From Macrocystis pyrifera (taxonomy: Eukaryota > Sar > Phaeophyceae > Laminariales > Laminariaceae), in contig JASSKH010000021.1 of NCBI GenBank assembly GCA_031763025.1, positions 1,612,001-1,676,000 of the forward strand: a stretch of 64,000 nt of DNA. Direction: 5' to 3'. Below are positions 34,001 through 47,357 of the stretch, one piece after another. The notes below the pieces were generated by a model. That model was not told the origin of the DNA and ran no database searches. It was given only the letters and a program-made list of their open reading frames with translations. Every line of letters begins with the position of its first letter. Positions within the stretch are counted from its first letter, which is position 1. The translations under genes and the position numbers were made by a program.

Positions 34001-36745
34001 TCTGATCTATCTGATCTATCTGATGTATCCGTAGATGATCTATCCGATCTATACGTAGACGATCTATCCGATTTATCCGTAGATTATCTATCTGATCTAT
34101 ACGTAGATAATCTATCTCATCTATCTGTAGATTATCTATCTTATCTATCTGTAGATGATCTATATTATCTGTCTGTAGATAATATATCTGATATATTTGT
34201 AAATGATCTACAGTATCTGTGGATGATCTATCTCATCTATCTGATCTACCTGTAGATACCTATCTGATCTATATCTGTAGATGATCTATCTGATCTGTCT
34301 GTAGACGATCTATCTGATCCATCTGTAGGTGACCTATCTTATCTATCCGAGGTGTGAAACGTTTGATTCCCAGTCCGGAATATAAATATATGGCACTCGG
34401 TTGACCGCGTGAAAATCGTCGGAAGGGTTACACGTCATGCACCCAATATAGGCAATGAGGCATAATTATCGGTGTATTCGTTTCAGACCCAGGCCGTGGG
34501 GTTGCGCAGCGGGTTATGCTCTTTGTGACCCGAGATAGCGACCGAAAGAATGGTTGATAGCTTTCGTGATATCAACCATTTCTAGGAGCAGCGTGCGTGC
34601 CCAGCATGATGGGTAGGATCATGCCGCCCCCGTGCCGTCCGACTCCTTGCATTCAACCCTTTCTTTCAAGTCGGACGCCGGTCGGCATCGTCCCCCACTC
34701 ACACATGCAATGACCGTTGCTGTAAATCGTCGACCTGTATCGTCAGTTCTCTCCTTTGATGTCCCACGAAGGTTAAGCGTAAAATTTGTTCTACAAAAAA
34801 GCCAGTTGCTGGATGGACCCTTTTAAGAATGCATGCAGTCCCCTTTTGGCACCAGACTAACATGGTTGAGATATAGAGCTGCTCAAGCGAGGAGTAGCCC
34901 TAGGAAAATTCGCAGAATATTGCTGGTGCACCCCTACCCAAGAATGCCTATTTTGCATAGGAACACCCCCACACGGTATGTACATCTGCCGAGCAGCACC
35001 GCGGCAGTCATCACGCACGCGCACCGCATACGTCAAGTACTACTCGCTATACCATTTACACTTGTTTCCGAGTCCATCAATACAGACAAAAAACGTGTAC
35101 CACCTCCGTGTGGAAAAGGAAAGGTTTTGTTTTGCGAGTACAAGATCGGGGCGGGGTGTGATGCCATCATTATCATGCATGGCCGTAGTCGTATGACCAT
35201 AGACCCTCGCATCCCTACAATGCCGGGATGGAGAACATCGGGTTTTCACCCACCAGGCAAACATCGCTAGCAACGAGCGCGAAGCGAAACGTGAGATATT
35301 CGACGAGTCGTACGAAGGGTGAGCTGTATGCTACCAAGAAGCGCTTGTGAGGCGGACTTTCTCGCCTATCGATGACAGCGTCGAAATAATTGGGGGAGAG
35401 GACGGAAGGGTGGGGGGGCGGGAGGGGGGGTTACTACAATAAAAAAAAAGTTGAAAAAAAAGCGTGGTCGTCTCGATTCGTACAGAAATCCCAACGATCC
35501 GATTATGTTTTCTTTTTTTCGGGCTCCGTTTTCTCTTTTCGTTCGTGCTCCCCTGCCCCCGGGCTGCCATTCAGACACGACCAACAGGGTGCCTTCCGGG
35601 GGGAAAAAAGCATCGTCGAGATGTTTCTATCGAGGTATCTCCCGACGCGTGCTATGATAAGAGGTACAGCACAAATTGGCCAAAAAAAAAACTAAAATGA
35701 CGGGGCTCCTTCACAAAAAAAATCGTCGGAATGTCGTTCTCTTTTTGCAAGTTTTTTTTTTTTTTTTTTTTGACACTTAACGGGGTGCACTAAAAAAAAA
35801 AAAAACGTTTTTACTCACTATATAATAGAATAGAGCACCTCTCTACCTTCAGCGTCTGCACTTTCCTCCCCATTGTCGAGAAAAATCAGCGCAGCAGCTC
35901 GTCGGAGGGGGGGGGGTGTGCTTTCAGAACGGCAGTCCCTTTTCAGGGACAAACCAGTCGAATCTCAAGCAGTTTTGTCCCTAAAAACCGGACTGCAGTC
36001 CTGGAAGGGGTCAAGCGTTACCTGGTACCAGTATGTCCCAGAATATAAAGAGCGGATGTATATTAGCATATTAGCAAAATAGTCTAAACGTTCCTCACGG
36101 CAGCAGCGTCAAAAATCAATCACTTGGTTTCGGACGTGGGTCAAGCCGCGGACACTATATAATAATACTGGCTCCCTCACCTGGTAGCAAGTCTCCATGA
36201 GTCGCCACGCGAGCTGCAGGTGGCCGTGGTCGCTTCGAGCCTTTCCAGCCGCTCCCTGCTGGTAACCCAACGCAAGGGTTCCAGGAAGGAAGCACAGCAA
36301 GTGGTCCATCTGGAGCAGAGGACAAAAACAAAAGGGAGCAAAAACGCATCGCGGAGGAACATCCACCCCGCCCCGCCGCCCGCCCCCCCGCCCCGCAGAG
36401 ATAGATAGGCACTTGCTTAGCCAGGTTGTTGTTGTTGTGTTGTTGTTGTTGTTGATGGTAACGTTGTCGTAAGAAGAAAAAAAAAAGAGTGAACATTAAA
36501 AAAAACTAACGGATGCTTCCCAAACGAAGTAACCAGACCAGACACCGCTGTCGGCAAGCACTACTTAAATGAATCGCTTCGGTCCGTACATAAAACACAT
36601 CTAGGACATCGACCGGCTTCTGTGAGGGCTCCACCTTCCTTGACTGCTATCAAAGTAGGATTACGAGCTCGTAAAAAAGCCTCCACATCTGTCGTCATTC
36701 TTCGGGATTACTTCCTTAATGTAGATACATTACCAGGCATGCCTT

Positions 36746-36793
<48 letters not shown>

Positions 36794-39700
36794 CTCGTAG
36801 TGATCCAACTGTCTCGAAAGCTTTTGACGGTTGGATCAGGGGCGTGTCCCATCATTGCGAACTACGGTCTGCGGGCACGTCACAACGACAGCCGTCATGC
36901 TGCACAGCAGTGCAAGCTACGCCCACATCCACATCCACAACCACAACGGCCCACACCAGCTCGCATCATCCACACCCCAGCCTGCACCTAGACCCGTCGT
37001 CCGCCGGGCGCATTGAAGCGCTCTCGAACCCGCCGCCGAAGAATAAAAACAAAACACAAGCCGTCACAAAAAACGAAAATCGAACAGACTCGCGTATGAT
37101 AGATACGAGTAACGTACGCGACTGCAGTCTAGAGTCAGTATACCAGGTACCATCAATACGCACATCAGTGCTACTATTACTACTGTAGTACGGGGGTCCA
37201 TGGTTAACAGGACCTATGGTATACATAAAAACCTACTTCGAAGTATACATTTACCAATTTTAGTAACAATATTTGGTCCTGTTTACTATGGTCCCCCGTC
37301 ATACAGTGTACGCACGATGATACGAAGTACCAGGTACGAGCTCATTGGCACAGATACGACCGGATGGCATATCGGCCTCGCATCCTCCTCGCGTGGACTG
37401 CTGTTCTATCGTATCGACCCGAACACGGATCGAGCTCCGCTTCTGTTGTGTATTTTCTTTGAGATTTTTTTTAATTTTTTTTAATTTTTTGTCATTTTAT
37501 GAAAAAAAGTAAGACAACAGCCGTCGACATCAAGTCAACCACCTGAGAGTTTGCTTATTTAAAATAAAACAAAGACACTTTTCAATCCCGGCGGCAAATA
37601 GTAAGCAACTCCCGGCGGAATGTAATCCAGGGTCAACATGCAAACATAAGGAGAACATCTATATTACGGGGGACCATAGTAAATAGGACCAAATATTGTT
37701 ACTAAAAATAGGTAATATATAAGTTTTTATGTATACTATAGGTCCTATTAACTACGGACGCCCGTAATAATTAACCCGTGTGCAGAATTTATCAATTTCT
37801 TGATGGTGCTAGTGTTTTACTTTACCGTACGTGTACGTACCTATACTCACTTAAATTGACTACGTAAAAACGTCTACATTTACTGATGACGGGCGATATC
37901 ACAGGGTACGTTTTTTGGAACCTTTCGTCTGGCTCTCCTGTGTAGATGTGTGCAGTAGGGAAATCCTAAATTAGGCCGCAAGTGAAACCGTCACAAAAGT
38001 GAAAATCGAACAGACTGGCAATGATACATCCGAGTATACGAGTAGGTGACTACGGAGTATCAAGGTATATCATCAATCAGCACATCAGAGCTACTGCACG
38101 TACGATAACACGAACCACAAGCGTATTAGCACAGGTACGACCGAGAAGCACATCGGCCTCGCATCCACCTCACGTGGACCGCTGCTGTATCGAATCCGTC
38201 CGGATACGGAGCTTCGTGGCGCTTTCGGCCTGCCAACACTCCAGAGCTCTGTGTAGGGTGTACGGTACTTTTGTTATTCCCCTGCTCAACCTGACTCAAA
38301 ACCATGAGAAATTCTGAAATGAATACATACACCTCTCGGCAGCACAGTCCATTTTACGGCCTCGATTTGGCTACATCTTCGACCAATACGGGGCATGAGC
38401 GGAGGCGCAGGCGGGCATCAGCCCGCCGCGGCGAAGCCCGCTTGCACTATTAATAACACCTATTACGGGGGCTGTGGAGCCTTTGGTCGAGCGCTATTCC
38501 GGCGCACCTCCAAATGGCTTTAAATACGTTCGTATACCTTTTTTTGGCTTTTGATCTGTTTTTTTCAAGTATTTTACCGCTGCTGTAGGTCTTGCCGCCG
38601 CCCTTCCACATAGTAAATAGGACCTACGGTACACACAAAACCCTATATATTTCCCTATTTTTACTAACAAATATTTGGTCCTATTAACTATGGTCCTCCG
38701 TAATAGACGGCCCTTAAATCAATAGCCGCAGAAAACCAACCAAACGATCGTTCGCCGATGGCATGTTTCCGTTGAGCTCCCCTGCGTACCACCGCCCGAA
38801 ACCGGGACAAACTTTTGCGCTACCATTCGAGTACCGTGTATTTCTACCTCACAATCTACCGGAGTCCCCGGTGGGTTGGTAGGTGGTTCGCGTGCCTACT
38901 GAGATCAATTTCGTGGGTTCGAGTCTCACCGAGTGCATACCCGTAAGGACTTTTTTCTCGCGTAAAAATTGACTAGCGGAAGGCGCGCGTGGGCGTGAGT
39001 TATTAATAGCAACATCCGATGAAAAACGACGAGCAGTGGGAATGCTCAACCCTATGCGCGATAAAACTGAAGGCATGCTTACACGGGGGGGGGAGAAGGG
39101 ACGGCACCTGTGACCACGGCCCGTCCGGAAGATCGCCGAGGGTAAAAAAACCTCCTACGAGTTAAGCTGAAAACAAATATAATGATAAAAAATAATACAA
39201 AACAAAAAACTCCAGGTTTTTCAACAACTAACCATTGCCGAGAAGTTGTCTTCGTTGAGCTCCCGTAAGCAACACAGCCCGCACCGAGTACGACTTTTGT
39301 ACTACCAACAAAAAAAAACTATCAAACCGACTATTAATAACAACCAACTAACTCAAGGACTAACCAACCACTTCACCGACTAAAACCAACTATTCAACAA
39401 CCCTACCTTTGGCGAGAAGGTGCTTCCGTTGAGTTCCCCTACGTAGCACAGCCCTCCCGGGTACGATTTTTGCACAAGGCTGGACTCCACCCCCCTCATC
39501 GCTTCCTGATATCTCTTCAGGTACTTCGTGTCCCTGCCGGAACAAGAGAGTTAATGGGGAGGGGGGGGGAGGAATGGGGGGGGGGGGGGGGGGGGGTACT
39601 CATTTCCATGCATGGCCGTAGTCGAATCGAGGGGGGGGGGGGGGGGGGTGGGGGGGGGAGAAGGGCATGGGGGAGGGTAGGAGAAGAGGGGAGAGCCTCA

Positions 39701-39931
39701 AGTCTGGGATGAGCTGCTTGGCGAAGGTAGTGAATTATTCGCCATCATCCTTATTTCGTGTGGGGGTGTAACCTTTAGCGGGCCGGGCAGGCGAGCGGAT
39801 GGGAGGGGTACAAGTGGTCCAGGGTGTCCACGGTCGAGCGTCGTCTCGCGGTGGGAGCACAAAGCAAGGCAAACCACCCCCAATGCCTGCTTTTGCAGGG
39901 GCAACACAAGAGGGTGACACCACAATAGCTG

Positions 39932-39963
<32 letters not shown>

Positions 39964-42900
39964 GCAACACAAAAAGCAGCGACAACTTCTACCGCCCCTC
40001 TTCAAAGCAACGCACCTTACGCAGCCCGGTTGCCTACACATTTAACAACACTTTCGACGCTCTTCCCTGCTAGCCCGCCACCCCCTCCTTCTCAACCCTA
40101 TTCCCTCCCAACCCTGCCCCTCGGTTCTTAGGAGCACGCGGCTCACCCTTTACGCGACTCGCCGAATACCTCACGCTTCGCTTCGCGCTTGGTGCTAGCG
40201 ATGTCTGCCCGGTCGCTGAAAACCCGACGTGCTCCGTCCCGGCATTGTAGGGATGGCGAGGGTATATGGTCATACGGCTACGGCCATGCATGATATCGAG
40301 TGCCCCTCCCCCCGCCTCCAACTCCACCCCATCCCCTCGCCCCCAACCCTCCCCTTCCTTCCGCCCCCGGAACAGCGCCCCGTCTCGAAAGGGATGCGTG
40401 GTCAAGGGTCAATTAACCTCAGCCTAGCAAACAAATGAGTACCCCCCCCCCCCCCCCCCCCCCCCGCCCCCCCACCCCCTCTACGCTCCCGCTCACTTAC
40501 GTCTTGCCAGAGAAGAGCCATTGCTTGAGCAGGTACTCGTAGTACGAGTCTCCCCTCGCCCCGAGCGTAACCAGCGCCGACCCCCGGCCCACCGACCCCC
40601 CAGACTCTCCAAACAGACCCTTTTCTGGGTCGATGAAAACTGGAGCGAGGCCCTATTCAACGTCGTTCGGGGTTAAGACAGACAGGGGATAAATTATTGT
40701 CGCGCGCGGAATTACATCAGCGATAAGCAGTGCTGTGGGCTGTGAGTTGTTTTTGCTCCACCGTATAAGGTTTTATAGTATCTTTTTTCCCATCCTATGT
40801 ATTGTCCGTTTTGCCCTATTTTGACACTTGGTCCAGCTTCCTCCCTTTTAGTCACCCATCATCCCACATATCAACACCTCGGACATATCATGTACAGATC
40901 ACGTACATATCATGTACATATCGTGTACATATCATGTACCTGGTACATATCGTGTACATATCATGCACCTGATACATATCATGTACATATCATGTACCTG
41001 GTACATATCGTGTACATATCATGCACCTGATACATATCATGTACATATCATGTACCTGGTACATATCATGTACATATCATGTACATATCATGTACCTGGT
41101 ACATATCATATACCTGGTACATATCATGTACATATCATGTACATATCATGTACCTGGTACATATCATATACCTGGTACATATCATATACCTGGTACATAT
41201 CATGTACATATCATGTACGTATCATGTACATATCATGTACATATCATATACCTGGTACATATCGTGTACCTGGTACATATCATATACCTGGTACATATCA
41301 TGTACCTGGTACATATCGTGTACATATCGTGTACATATCGTGTACATATCGTGTACATATCGTGTACATATCGTGTACATATCGTGTACATATCGTGTAC
41401 ATATCGTGTACATATCGTGTACATATCGTGTACATATCGTGTACATATCGTGTACATATCGTGTACATATCGTGTACATATCGTGTACATATCGTGTACA
41501 TATCGTGTACATATCGTGTACATATCGTGTACATATCGTGTACATATCGTGTACATATCATGTACATATCGTGTACATATCATGTACATATCATGTACAT
41601 ATCATGTACATATCATGCACAGATCATGCACAGATCATGTACATATCATGCACAGATCATGTACAGATCATGTACATATTATATACAGATCATGCACAGA
41701 TCATGTACAGATCATATACAGATCATGTCAGATAATCTACAAATCATCTATAGACCATCTACAGATCATTCCCACTTCATGATTTAGGCTTTTCAAGGCA
41801 GATATATCATATATTCCCGTCCTTGCATGATCTAGCTAATGTTGCCGGATGGGAACCGTATAATCTGCATGATCTAGCACATGTTTCGTGTATGGGATCT
41901 GTACTAGGCAGATCCTGCACAACCTCTCACAACGGAAGGTGAGGAACTAGATGGTGTACTGTAGATGGATAGATAGATAGATCATGATCTGTCTGATCTG
42001 TCGGAGGGGTGCATATTTTCCATCCCATTTATAGCATTTTTTTCCCCCGTGTACCTCTCCACCCCCCCCCTCCCTTCGTCCCGGCACTGTAGTACATTAG
42101 TACCTGCTTTTTGCCCTCGTTCTTGAGAGCCCAGTCCAGCCGGTTGCGAGCCCTCTCGATCGCACCCGAAGCGCGCTGGGCGATATCGTTGAAGAAAGGG
42201 TCTCCCGTTACCTTGGACAGGTAGCTGCGAAAGCAAAGCAAAGCGAAAAAAAAGCAACGGGAGGAGCAAGTTAGAAATACAGCACCACTCTGTCCCGAAA
42301 TATAAGAACCATGTGTATCTTAAAAATAAATATAAATGGTCATCATTTTTCGGGACATAGGGTACCATCGCGGGTTCTAATTACTACCTGTCCCTGGTAT
42401 GGTAATATTACGGGGGACCATAGTAAATAGGACCTACGGTACACACAAAAAAAATATATATATTTTCCTATTTTTACTAACAATATCTGGTCCTATTTAC
42501 TATGGACCCCCGTAATAGTGGGTACCCCTCAATAGCACTCTGGCCGTAAATATAAGCATCGTTCATACACTAATATGAAGACCCAACCGTCCTCATATTT
42601 ACGCCCAGAGCGACGGCGGCATAAAACTGACACTACTTTGACCCGAAATATAGGGACCGTTAGAATATAATTATTCAACCCAAAAGGTGATATATGTTGG
42701 TTCAGAGTGGTACCTGGTACCTGGTACGCGACATGCATTTTCAAACGTGGGAAGTGCGGTAGGCTCAAGCCTTCTAGGACCCTCAGCAGAGTCCCGCCAC
42801 GTATTTCGAATATGCAAGTGTGGTTGGTGGGCTTAAGCCTTTAGGACTGTTAGGAATGCAGTAGGATCCCGTTTTGGGTACAAATCACTCAGATTAGATG

Positions 42901-45900
42901 TAGATCGTCGCCAAAAGGGGACTATTTTTTTTTTTTTTGTAACCATCACTTTTACTTTCCAGCCTAAGGGCCACTCCTAACGAACAAAAAAAATCACGAT
43001 TCGTGAGATTTTTGTCGTGAATCGTGATTTTTTTGTCGTGAATCACGACAAAAAAAATCACGATTCATGACGCCAATTTTTTTAGCTTTTCCCTAAAAAA
43101 AACAAAATCACGATTCGTGACATTTGTCGTGTCTCAAAATACGCCTGATCAAGGCACTACGCAACCCACGTGCGCCAACGGTATCCGATGGTCGGCATAG
43201 GGGCATGGCAGACTCTGCTTCGTACGCCGCTTGTGGACTACGGGCGGCTGCCCAAAGACACCGCTGGGCGCGGGCTAACGAGGAGGTTGTGGCCTCGAAA
43301 TTTCCAGGAGGAGGAGCCACTGCTGGAAGACAAACGCGAAAATGACCTGGGGATGTCACTGGCCGGGCCGGGCCGACGGGGCGTGCGAGATGGAATCTCG
43401 CGAAACGAGCTTGGCCGACGGCCGGCGAAGTTGGAATCTCGTAGGCTGGGTCAGGCTTCGGCCCGCAATTCGAATATGTCACGGGCTGGGCCAGGTGCGG
43501 ACGGCCCAGCCCGGCCTGGCCGTGCCCCACTCTCGAGAGTTTGCTCCACACTCCACACCCCCAAAAAACGTTGGGTTTGAAATATCAGAACTTGAACTAT
43601 TTGAAAATATCACGAAACGCGACGTTTTTTTCGGCTTTTTTCGTTAGAACTGAAATGTCACGGATCGTGATCTATTGGCATGCCTAAAAGTCACGAATCG
43701 TGATTTTTTTTCGGTTCGTTAGGAACGGCCCTAAGTCGTAGGAGGTTATACCCTCAGCGATCTATCTTCTGGACAAGCCGTGGTCACAGACAGGTGTCGT
43801 CCCCCCTTCTCCCACCCGGCACGTGCCATCATTTTTGTCGCGTATCGAGTTCACCATTCCCACTGCTCGTCGATTTTCATCGAATGTTGCTATTAATAAC
43901 TCACGCTCTAGCGCTTTCCGCTATTTACTCATTATATTTTATGCAAGAAAAAGTCCCTACGAGCATGCACTCGGTGAGACTCGGAACCCACGAAACTGAT
44001 CTTATTGCGGGGAGCCAAAGTTAATAGGACCAAATATTGTTAGAAAAAATAGGGGAATATATAGGGTTTGTGTGTACCGTAGGTCCTATTATCTATGGAC
44101 CCCCGTAATAGCGGGCACGCGGGCCACACACCAAGCCACCGGGGACACCGGCTAGGGGATGCAGTCCAAAAAGGGTCAAGGTCTATGTTCACCAGTCCGC
44201 CGGAGAATTCATAGCACTTTTCCGGCTTCAGAGCGGAAAAGTTGCCGGAAAAAAGAACTAGATCACGGCAGTGTAGAGGATTCATAGCACCTCTCCGGCT
44301 TTAGAGCGGAAAAGTTGTCGGAAAAAAAAAAAAAGCTTGATCACAGTACAGCAGCAGCCACACGAAGAAAAACGGGGTTGTCGGGGAAGGGTGTTCGGGT
44401 GTTGCAGCAAAAACACAGCAGTGGTAAGTGGGGGATGGGGGGGGGGGGGGGGGGGGGGTGTACTCGATAGGAGAGATGTACTTGATCTCATGCATGGCCG
44501 TAGTCGTATGACCATAGACCCTCGCATCCCTACAATGCCGGGACGGAGCATGTCGGGCTTTCACCGACCAGGCAGACATTGCTTGCACCAAGCGCGAAGC
44601 GCCGTAAGGTGTCCGGCGACTCGCATGAAGGGTGAGCTGCATCCTACTAAGAACCGCTTGTGAGGCGGATTTTCTTGCATATGGATGACAATGCTGATTA
44701 GATCATTTATTTTCTGGTCTGGCGGCGGGGGGGGGGGGGGGGGGGGCTAAAGGCCGATGGCCCAACCCAAAAAGCAGCAACAGCAGTAGCAGTAGCGCAG
44801 CCCTAAAACAGCAACAGCATACAATCTCTTCTACCAGGCATGTATCAAGCTGTAACACAACCTATTTACGGGGGATCATAGCAAACAGGACCAAATATTG
44901 CTACTAAAAAAAAGGTAAATACATGGGGTTTGTGTTACCGTAGGTCCTATCTGTTTACTATGCTCCCCCGTCATACTAAACACGCCTGCAAAAGCGCACA
45001 TTTCAAGTCACACTGCTCGGCATGTGCCCAGGTACGACTTGCTACACACAAGAAGTCCAAGAAAAAAAAAACCGACACCTCGCTGCCTATTTTCGAGGCC
45101 TAGACTGGGGGTATACTAAAACAAAAAAAAAAATACAAATATGAAACAAGCTCACTTTTCGTAATTTCCCCCAGGACTCTCTCGCCGCACTGGATTGTTT
45201 TTTTCATGTTGACACTGGCAACGAGTGTGTAGGTCGTTTTCTCTTCTTTTTTTTTTCCAGCACCGTTTTTCGACACACACCCTTTGACATCATCTACCAC
45301 TGGTACCAATTTGTCCCTGAATTTAAGGAACTTTTGCATAGTAGCATTCAATCAATACGGCCCTTATATTTATAGGGACGCAACAAATGCACAGCTCGAA
45401 CAGATCATCTACAGGCTGATTATTTCCACTCGATGATCTAGACCGTTCAGGGCGGATAAATAGACTCACAATCGGTATGATCTGTATGTTCTAGTTCATG
45501 TCGCCGGGGAGGAGCTGTACTATCTCCGTGATCTACTGCAGTACATGTTTCCTGGGTTTGATCTGCCCTATGAGACAGATCCCGCACAATGTCTCACATC
45601 GGCAGGTAATGATCTATCTGATCTATCTGTAGATGATATACTTGTAGCTCAAGAGGTGTCCCGAATGTGAACAAGTTGTAAGGCAAGCTCGTAAACACGC
45701 CTGAAAAGTCACCTGAACTCCAGTTGAAGCGTGGTCGCCTCTGCCAGCGAGCTGCCAGGCGAAAACCCGGGGTTGAAAGCGTGTCCAGTCTTCAAGTTCA
45801 CGTCTGAATAGGGGATGCCAGACCTGGGTCCCCTCAGATGGATAACGCCAAACGTGGGAGAGAGAGCGCGAATTTGGTCGGCGAGCGAACAAACACAGTG

Positions 45901-47323
45901 GTGCAGCACAGTGCATAACGTTTTAGTGGAGAAGATAAGAGGAGAGGGGAGTGGCGTGGACTAGATCAAAGTGCCATACCAGTACAATATAGCTCAGCGC
46001 AGAACAGCAGATATCAGTAGAGCAAAGGGAAGGACAGTACAGCGCAGAGCAGAACAGCTGCACCTACAACAATCGCACTCAAAAACACAATAAACACACC
46101 AAAGCACGTTTGAGAAAAGTAGAGTAATCAGAGGAAAGTACAGAGTATAGCATAGCAAAGCACAGCACAGCACAGCACAGCACAGCACAGCACAGCACAG
46201 CACAGCACAGCAGCACAGCACAGCACAGCACAGCACAGCACAGCACAGCACAGCACAGCACAGCACAGCACAGCACAGCACAGCACAGCACAGCACAGCA
46301 CAGCACAGCACAGCACAGCAGTACAATGCGGACAGCAAGAAAGGAGGGAAAAAAAATAGCCAAGAAAATGGAGCGTGGAGGGCGGGGGGGAGGGGAGAGG
46401 ACGTAGGGAGGGAGACAGGAACAAACTGTTCGTTACCAGACCCTGTGAGATAATGTCACCGATCCGGCTACCACTTGGCCCGAGGACCTAAGCTCCATGA
46501 ACAGGGTGGGACGTTTACTGTCCCAAGCTGAAGGCATTCGACTATAAAGGTTTAAGCAACTGAAGTTTCCCACGAACTGACCGGATACCGAGTTCTGCGT
46601 TAAGCAGGCGTTGATTCACTGCTGTCTACCCCGATACGCTGAACCACCGTGATATGGGGATAGCCACAGCCAGTTGGCACGAGATCGAGAGGGCACCATG
46701 AACGCGCGCATGAAAGTCGAATGGCGAAAGTCCTTCGGTACAAGCGCGGTGACCGAGATCCGCCTGCGCGTTTCGGCCGCGCAAGAAAGCTTCCGCTTTG
46801 CACCCTGAGCCCACACCGACCTGATCTCACTCGGACCTGAGGACCTCAAACCGACCCTGGACACATAACTAGCCGCCGGCCGAACCCACCTAACACCCTA
46901 ATCCCACGCGACTTAGGCTCCCACACACGGGGTTTCCACCAGAACGGCCATAGCAAAGACGGGAACAAAACTGAAACCAGTACGGGGGGCCCTAGTAAAT
47001 AGGACCTACGGTACCCACAAAAAAAACATATATTTACCTTTTTTTAGCAACAATATTTGGTCCTATTTACTATGGTCCCCCGTAATAGTATACTAGCGTC
47101 TGGCTTGTGGCCGGCTCGCGTCTACAAACTGGAGGCAGGGAGTTGTAGAAATGTAGAGAGGGGCGAAAAGGGGCACAATCGGGGTTTCCACCAGAACGGC
47201 CACATCAAAAAGGGGAACAATACTAAAACTACAATAATAGTAACGTCTGACCTCTGGCAGGGTCGTGTCTACAAAATGGTAGCGCCCAGGGAGGGAGGGA
47301 TAGGGAGTTGTAGCAGGGACGGT

Positions 47324-47357
<34 letters not shown>

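Larger units (their letters stand above)
42925..44150 (-). mobile_element. SINE-T split by two later insertions
   Basis: The poly(A) end lies at 42,925-42,938 and the tRNA-like head near 44,150. The body is interrupted by a 764-bp Harbinger-like element at 42,968 and by MITE-1 at 44,005. Removing both restores the usual unit order, which dates SINE-T before both. Confidence 0.85.

Noticed and set aside
40912-41787. Long open frames of up to 291 codons on both strands
   Set aside because: All come from the 11-bp satellite, which has no stop in any frame.
43108-43580. Open frames inside the Harbinger-like element
   Set aside because: Overlapping on both strands, GC-driven, no transposase or Myb motif.
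45994-46424. AVLCC-type frames
   Set aside because: Products of the GCACA array.
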